DNA of 9,120 nucleotides from Microcaldota archaeon (GTDB lineage Archaea > Micrarchaeota > Micrarchaeia > Micrarchaeales > CABMGC01): assembly GCA_028866975.1 (NCBI GenBank), contig JAGWHG010000023.1, positions 1-9,120 on the forward strand, given 5' to 3'. Below the pieces are notes generated by a model. The model was given only the letters and a program-made list of their open reading frames with translations. It searched no databases and was not told the origin of the DNA. This document shows, one piece after another, positions 4,617-9,120 of this stretch. Numbering within the stretch: position 1 is the first letter of the stretch; each line of letters begins with the position of its first letter. The position numbers and the translations under genes are program-made.

Positions 4617-7600
4617 TCAAGCACCGTGCGTCTGTTGCTGCTTGCTTGCAATGTTTGCAACCTGCAGTCCTACAGCCCTAGACTCGCCTTCGGTCTTGGA
4701 GACGCCGACTGCGGTGTCGGAGTTCACTATCAGAGAGTCGTTGTGGCTGACCACCACGAACTGAGAGTTCCTGCTCATCTCCTTTATTAGGTGCGAGAGC
4801 TTCTTTGAATTCTCCTTGTCGAGCGCCGAATCAACTTCGTCGAAGATGTAGAGCGCCGACGGCTTGTGCATGTGTATCGAAAAGATGAGCATGAGCATGA
4901 CCAGGGACTTCTCTCCGCCGGATAGCGCGTGCTCGCGCTTGTAGGTCTTTCCGTCTGCGATCTTTATGTGCAGGCCGCTGTTGAACGGATCCTTGGGGTT
5001 CTCAAGCTCGATCTGCGCCTTCCCGGGGAAGATGTAGTTGTAGAGCTTTGTGAAGTTGGTGTTCACCGCATCGAATGTCTCTTGGAATATCTTGAGCTTC
5101 TTTGAGTCGATCTCCTCTATCATCTTCATGATTGCCTCTTTTTCGACTGCGAGGGTGTTGAGCCTTGATTCGGCCTCTCCTACCTCTCCCTTCTTTGTCT
5201 CGTAGACCTCCGGAGCCTTGAGGTTCACGGCGCCGAGCTGCTCTATCTTGACGCCGACGTACGTGAGCTCCTTCTCCATCTCATCCAGCGGCATGTTGAC
5301 TTTCTCTATTCCCTGCGGGAACGCGGAAAGCTCCGCGCGCAAGTCGACTAGCCTGACCTCGAGCTGCCCCCTCTTGTTGTTGATCTCGTTTAGCGTCCTG
5401 TCCGCTTCGTCCTTCTCTGCGTCCTTCTTGCCCTTCTCTGAGCTGAGCGATGCGACCTTGTCCTCTATGCTGTGCATCTTGTCGAGTGCGCGCTTGCTCG
5501 CCGAGCTGCTGCTCCTTATCTTGTCCTCGAGCTCCACCCTGCCCTTTTCGTAGGCTATCTTCCTTGCATTCTTGTCGTCTGAGTCGGCCTTTATGCCGTC
5601 TATGACCTTTGCAAGCTCAGTGGATTCAAATGCAAGCTCTTTCTTCCTCTTCTCGTTGACCTTGTTCTCGGTCTGGAGCTCTGCGACGCGCACCTTGAGC
5701 TTCTCTAGCTCCTCGCGTGCCCTTTGTATCCTCTCCTTTTCCTCCTTGCTCATCCCGTGCTTTGCAATCGCCTTGGCAGCTTCTATCGACTTGTTGTAGA
5801 GCTCGTCTGCTTCCTGCCTCAAAGATTCCAGTTCCGCTACCGACTTGTCCTTCTCCTTGCTGCCCTCCCTTATCCTCTCCTCGAGTTCGGATATCTTTGA
5901 AGTGTGGGACTTGATAGTTGATGAAACCTTCTTTATCTCCTCGCGCATCTGCACGAGCTGCTCATCTATCGAAGCGAGCTGCGATTCCATCTTGGCGTCG
6001 TCAAGCTCCTGCTGCGCTTTTTGCTTTCTGAGCTTTGTTAGATTGTTTGAGATTGTACCATTCTCCTCAAACAGCACCGCCCTCCTCAATTCCAGTTCCT
6101 TTAGTTGGCTTTCAATTGATGCCAACGACAGTCTCCTCTTTGCTGATCCGCCGGAGAGGATGCCCGATTGTTCAACCAGTTCGCCGGCAAGCGTGACATA
6201 CCTGTGCTTCCCTACCCCATATTCCTTTGACTCCTCGACGCTGCCGATTATGTAGGTGTTGCTAAAGACATATTCGAACACCCTGCCGAACTTCTTTTCG
6301 AACTTTAGGACATCGATAACTGCGGAGAGCTTCGCGTCCCTCTTTTTCTCTCCCTCAAACGTGAGGTCGTTCATCGGTATGAACGTCGCCCTTCCGAGGT
6401 CATTCTTCTTTAGGAACGAGATTATCTTCGATGCGGATTCAATCGAATCGACGACAAAGTAATCGAATCGTGCGCCTGCGCAAGCCTCGACCGCCTGCGC
6501 GTTTTCGGCGCCATATGTGCAGAGCTGCGAGACCCTCCCAAAGAAGCCATCCTTCTCGCCGAAGTTGTTGCCCACCTTTCCGTACACTGCGCTCTCCCTT
6601 GACGCGTTCATCGCCCGCTGCTCTTTGAGCGCAAGCGACTTGGTGTCGATCTCGCCAAGTTCGGCCACGATCTGTTTTGACCTAGACTCGGCCTGGGTAA
6701 TTTCTGAGGCGAACTTTGAAGTGGATTTCGATATCGATTCTATTCCCTGGTTTATCTCCCTCTTCGTCTTCTCCTTCTCGTCAAGCTGCGACTGCGTATT
6801 TTCAAGCCTCGATTTCTGCTCGACTACGCTGTTTTTTGTGGCGGCAAGATCTGCCTGGAGCGCAGAGATTGTTTCCTGCATGGCGGTTGCTTCCTGCTCG
6901 AGCGAGCTTATCTGCTTGTGCAGATTTGCCATCCTGTTATCGTTGGACTCCGTCGTCTCCTTTGAATCGGCAAACATCGGCTCGGCATCTGCGATCTTCT
7001 TGTTGTGCTGCACTAGCTCCTCCTTGTTTGCTGCAATCGCTGCGGTAATTTCCTTTATCTCCTCCTTTGCCGCCATGAGCCTCTGGCTCTTCTCGTCCTG
7101 CTGCTTGCGGTTCGTCTCTAGCGACGCGGCTATTAGTGCGAGGTCCTTGTTTATGCTCTCGAGCTTCTTGCCCTCTTCGCTTGAGGAAAGCGTTGTTTCG
7201 CTCATCTCTTTGGTCAGCTGCTGCCTATCGGTGCTCAGCTTTGCGATCGCGCTTGAGAGCTCGCCGATCTCCGCTGCGAGCTTTTGCTTTTTCGCATCGA
7301 GCAGCGCCAGCTCCTTTGAGTATTTGTCATAGTTCTGCTTTATGTCCTGCTCTCTTGCCGACAAAACGTTGTACTGCAAGAGCTTCTTTCGATTGCCCAG
7401 GTCCATGAAGCTCTCTGCGGCCTCCTTCTCCTTCTCTAGGTCCTTGAGATAGCCTAGCCTCTCGTTTAGTATTGCGTGCAGCTCGCCCGCCTTGAGGTTG
7501 ACCTTGTCTAGCTCCCTTAGCGACTCTGCCTTCTTGGACTCGAATTCCGAGATGCCAGATGCGATGTCTATGAGCTCTCTTCTCTCCTTTGGATTGAGCT

Positions 7601-8027
7601 CCATCATCCTGCTTATCTCTCCTTGCGTGATCGTGCTCGAAGGGTCAATGCTGACTTGGTGCCTCTTTAGGACCTCGACGACCTCCTGCTTTGTCATCCT
7701 CTTGCCATTTAGCTTGTATGCGCTCTTGCCATCGGCGCGCGCAGCCCTTACGACCTCTATGTCCTCGTCGCCGCCGAATGTCAGCTTGACATAGGTCTTT
7801 GCAAGCTTGTTCTTCTGCCTTGCAGATGAAGTGATTAGCGATTCAAGCTTGTCCGCCCGCATCCTCTTTAGCGACCCCTCTCCGAGCGAGAAGAGCAGTG
7901 CGTCGCAGATGTTGCTCTTTCCAGACCCGTTTGGGCCCACAATGCATGTGAAGCCCTTGCTGAAAAGTAGGCTTGCGTGCTTGAAAGACTTGAAATTAGT
8001 GAGGTTCATGCCCTTAAGATAAAGCAT
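4617..8027 (-). CDS. smc: Chromosome segregation ATPase SMC
   Basis: Structural maintenance of chromosomes protein, a DNA-entrapping ATPase that organises and segregates the chromosome as a homodimer. The 1136 residues are full length for an archaeal SMC. The N-terminal head has Walker A GPNGSGKSN at 31-39 and the Q-loop ITQGEI with Gln135. A long Glu/Lys/Ser-rich coiled coil runs from about 165 to 480. The hinge spans about 493-628 (FFGRVSQL, GRATFIPM, LVEQSGILSGGS), and the returning coil spans about 635-980. The C-terminal head has signature LSGGEK at 1035-1040, Walker B ALYIFDEVD at 1058-1066 with catalytic Glu1064, D-loop SALD, and a switch His in VVSH near 1095. All catalytic motifs are intact. 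The ATG at 8027 gives the expected MxYLKxMNLTNFKSF opening; ATG at residue 7 is less likely. No ScpA or ScpB partner gene is next to it in this window. Its stop abuts the signal peptidase start. Confidence 0.97.
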   Translation of the reverse strand: MLYLKGMNLTNFKSFKHASLLFSKGFTCIVGPNGSGKSNICDALLFSLGEGSLKRMRADKLESLITSSARQKNKLAKTYVKLTFGGDEDIEVVRAARADGKSAYKLNGKRMTKQEVVEVLKRHQVSIDPSSTITQGEISRMMELNPKERRELIDIASGISEFESKKAESLRELDKVNLKAGELHAILNERLGYLKDLEKEKEAAESFMDLGNRKKLLQYNVLSAREQDIKQNYDKYSKELALLDAKKQKLAAEIGELSSAIAKLSTDRQQLTKEMSETTLSSSEEGKKLESINKDLALIAASLETNRKQQDEKSQRLMAAKEEIKEITAAIAANKEELVQHNKKIADAEPMFADSKETTESNDNRMANLHKQISSLEQEATAMQETISALQADLAATKNSVVEQKSRLENTQSQLDEKEKTKREINQGIESISKSTSKFASEITQAESRSKQIVAELGEIDTKSLALKEQRAMNASRESAVYGKVGNNFGEKDGFFGRVSQLCTYGAENAQAVEACAGARFDYFVVDSIESASKIISFLKKNDLGRATFIPMNDLTFEGEKKRDAKLSAVIDVLKFEKKFGRVFEYVFSNTYIIGSVEESKEYGVGKHRYVTLAGELVEQSGILSGGSAKRRLSLASIESQLKELELRRAVLFEENGTISNNLTKLRKQKAQQELDDAKMESQLASIDEQLVQMREEIKKVSSTIKSHTSKISELEERIREGSKEKDKSVAELESLRQEADELYNKSIEAAKAIAKHGMSKEEKERIQRAREELEKLKVRVAELQTENKVNEKRKKELAFESTELAKVIDGIKADSDDKNARKIAYEKGRVELEDKIRSSSSASKRALDKMHSIEDKVASLSSEKGKKDAEKDEADRTLNEINNKRGQLEVRLVDLRAELSAFPQGIEKVNMPLDEMEKELTYVGVKIEQLGAVNLKAPEVYETKKGEVGEAESRLNTLAVEKEAIMKMIEEIDSKKLKIFQETFDAVNTNFTKLYNYIFPGKAQIELENPKDPFNSGLHIKIADGKTYKREHALSGGEKSLVMLMLIFSIHMHKPSALYIFDEVDSALDKENSKKLSHLIKEMSRNSQFVVVSHNDSLIVNSDTAVGVSKTEGESRAVGLQVANIASKQQQTHGA

Positions 8028-8064
8028 GCTTATACCGGTCGCACTATTACTTGTCTAAAAAGCC

Positions 8065-8071
8065 TTTTAAA
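8065..8071 (-). promoter_or_regulatory. TATA box for smc
   Basis: The minus strand reads AAAAACGTTTAAAAGGC across the stop codon of the upstream metalloprotease gene. TTTAAAA is a good archaeal TATA core, with the A-rich stretch before it in the BRE position. A start site about 25 nt downstream, near 8040, would leave a leader of about 13 nt before the smc ATG at 8027. smc could thus be transcribed on its own as well as by readthrough. Confidence 0.5.
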
Positions 8072-9120
8072 CGTTTTTACCCTTGCCGACAAGGTGCATT
8101 GATATCAGGGCCTGCAGCAGGCTGCCGGTCGTTATGCCCCGCAACTTCCCACGCTCGACAACCGCGATAACTCCGACATCCATGCTCTGCATCTTTGAGA
8201 GCGCATCGATTATCTGCGCCCTTTGTGATATTTCAGGAATAGGGACTGCGAGATCCTTTGCGAATCTGCCCTTTCGCTCCTTCGCCTGCCTAAAAATGTC
8301 CAGCATCGCATAGCCCTCCTTTGTCTTCATTATGAAAAGATGCTCCTTCTTTTTGCGGACTATGTTGTATATGCCCTCTATCCTAGTCTCCGGCTTTACG
8401 AGTGCGTATCGCTTTGTCATTGCATCCGAGACGTGCAGGCCTGCGGTCTTGCGCCTTATGATCAGGGTCTGCTCCTCGGACTTCGCGCCTCCGTACAAGA
8501 AGAAGACTATTATCAGGTCCCAGACGGCTATGAATTCTCGGTAATCGATCGAATACGAGCTTGCAAACAGCACAAAGAGTGCGGTGCCGAGCACTATCGC
8601 GCCCATCAGGTACTTGCTGACCCTCACCGTGAGCATTGTCGCATCGAAATAGTTCCTCCTCTTCTGCAGATAGCTCCTAAACACCCTGCCGCCATCCATA
8701 GGGAATGCCGGGAGTATGTTAAAGACGCCCAGCAGTATGTTAAGCTCGAAGAGAACTTGAAGTAGCTGCGTCGCAGCGCCCATCGGCGCAATTATTACTA
8801 AGACGCCGAAGATCGCGCCGAGCAGCAGGCTCATCATCGGCCCTGCAAGAGCTATGTTGAATTCCACTTTCGGATGCAGCTTTGTCTCGTCGATCATCGA
8901 CGCGCCGCCGATCGGCAATAGCATGATGTTCCTTACCTTTACGTTGTTGCGCAAAGCGGTCACCGAGTGCGCAAGCTCATGTATCAGAACGCAGATGAAC
9001 AGGAGCACTATTACGACGAAGAAGTACGTGCTTACAAGCAGCGAGAAGATGAGCAGAAGCAGGAATGTCCAATGCAAGTCTATCTCTATGCCGAAAATCT
9101 TGCCTATGCTTATCGCGCTT
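8067..9120 (-). CDS. M50 family (site-2-protease type) membrane metalloprotease with CBS tail, 5' partial
   Basis: Intramembrane zinc metalloprotease of the archaeal/bacterial S2P family, which cleaves membrane-anchored regulators within the bilayer. The open frame runs to the window edge. Residues before the in-frame TTG at 9077 (SISIGKIFGIEID, leading into LHWTFLLLL) match the conserved M50 N-terminus, so the real start lies just beyond 9120 and the TTG is internal. Counting from that TTG, HELAH is at 33-37 and NILPAFPMDGGRV at 120-132 supplies the third zinc ligand, Asp128. Membrane segments cover roughly 4-30, 75-98, 103-125, 155-172 and 183-197. Residues from about 213 to 325 resemble a pair of CBS domains (HVSDAMTKRYALV, then VGVIAVVERGKLRGITT), a cytosolic module that in M50B proteases such as the Methanocaldococcus enzyme may bind adenosyl ligands. 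It is followed after 39 bp by smc. Its substrate is unknown. Confidence 0.92.
   Translation of the reverse strand, partial: SAISIGKIFGIEIDLHWTFLLLLIFSLLVSTYFFVVIVLLFICVLIHELAHSVTALRNNVKVRNIMLLPIGGASMIDETKLHPKVEFNIALAGPMMSLLLGAIFGVLVIIAPMGAATQLLQVLFELNILLGVFNILPAFPMDGGRVFRSYLQKRRNYFDATMLTVRVSKYLMGAIVLGTALFVLFASSYSIDYREFIAVWDLIIVFFLYGGAKSEEQTLIIRRKTAGLHVSDAMTKRYALVKPETRIEGIYNIVRKKKEHLFIMKTKEGYAMLDIFRQAKERKGRFAKDLAVPIPEISQRAQIIDALSKMQSMDVGVIAVVERGKLRGITTGSLLQALISMHLVGKGKNV

Noticed and set aside
4165..4620. 151-codon minus-strand frame overlapping the signal peptidase
   Set aside because: Different frame within the peptidase gene with a low-complexity charged translation and a TTG start; the peptidase frame has the Ser/His catalytic motifs.
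6517..7332. 271-codon open frame on the plus strand opposite smc
   Set aside because: Low-complexity Ser/Leu/Phe/Ala translation typical of the antisense of a Glu/Lys/Ser-rich coiled coil; the minus strand has a full SMC with intact motifs.
8067..9077. Taking the TTG at 9077 as the start of the M50 protease
   Set aside because: In-frame upstream codons encode the conserved GKIFGIEIDLHW-type N-terminus and stay open to the window edge, so the gene is 5' partial.
1..9120. tRNA or rRNA genes, CRISPR arrays, insertion sequences, long repeats
   Set aside because: Intergenic space totals only about 210 bases and I saw no cloverleaf, repeat-spacer pattern, transposase or terminal repeats.

Overview
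This window looks archaeal. It carries uS12, uS7, eL30 (L30e) and EF-2 in the archaeal gene order, an S26B-type (Sec11-like) signal peptidase with a Ser/His active site, an archaeal-type SMC protein, and TATA-box promoters. Short intergenic gaps, TTG starts and divergent translation proteins would fit a DPANN-type lineage such as Micrarchaeota, but that is inference; no rRNA is present to settle it.

All eight recognisable genes lie on the minus strand and read from right to left. At the right edge is the C-terminal bulk of a membrane-embedded M50 (site-2-protease type) metalloprotease with a cytosolic CBS-like tail; its start lies beyond the window. After a 39-bp gap with a TATA box comes a complete SMC ATPase. 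Its stop codon directly abuts the TTG start of the signal peptidase, so the two are probably translationally coupled. Next is a small unrecognised 3-4 helix membrane protein with a clear Shine-Dalgarno sequence. A 100-bp intergenic region with a good TATA box and a small hairpin precedes a tightly packed translation operon: rpl30e - rps12 - rps7 - EF-2 (gaps of 4, 5 and 4 nt). The nusA gene often found between rpl30e and rps12 in archaea is missing.

The oddest region is the left edge. The EF-2 frame is normal through its G domain, domains II/III and the first part of domain IV, about 502 codons. It then changes without a frameshift into about 45 codons of a PLP-dependent aminotransferase (NYPNNPTG motif) with markedly higher third-position GC. 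The diphthamide loop and domain V of EF-2 are not there. This is most likely an assembly chimera at a short shared word, not a real fusion, and bases 1 to about 136 should not be assigned to the same genome without checking.

The strongest biological signals are substitutions at highly conserved sites of the decoding machinery. EF-2 has His for the P-loop Asp and Lys for the switch-I Gly. uS12 has PHSG for the near-universal PNSA loop and Cys for the conserved Asp of the second decoding loop. I found no mobile element, CRISPR array, tRNA or rRNA, and no wholly new multigene system. No stretch over 300 bases lacks a gene.
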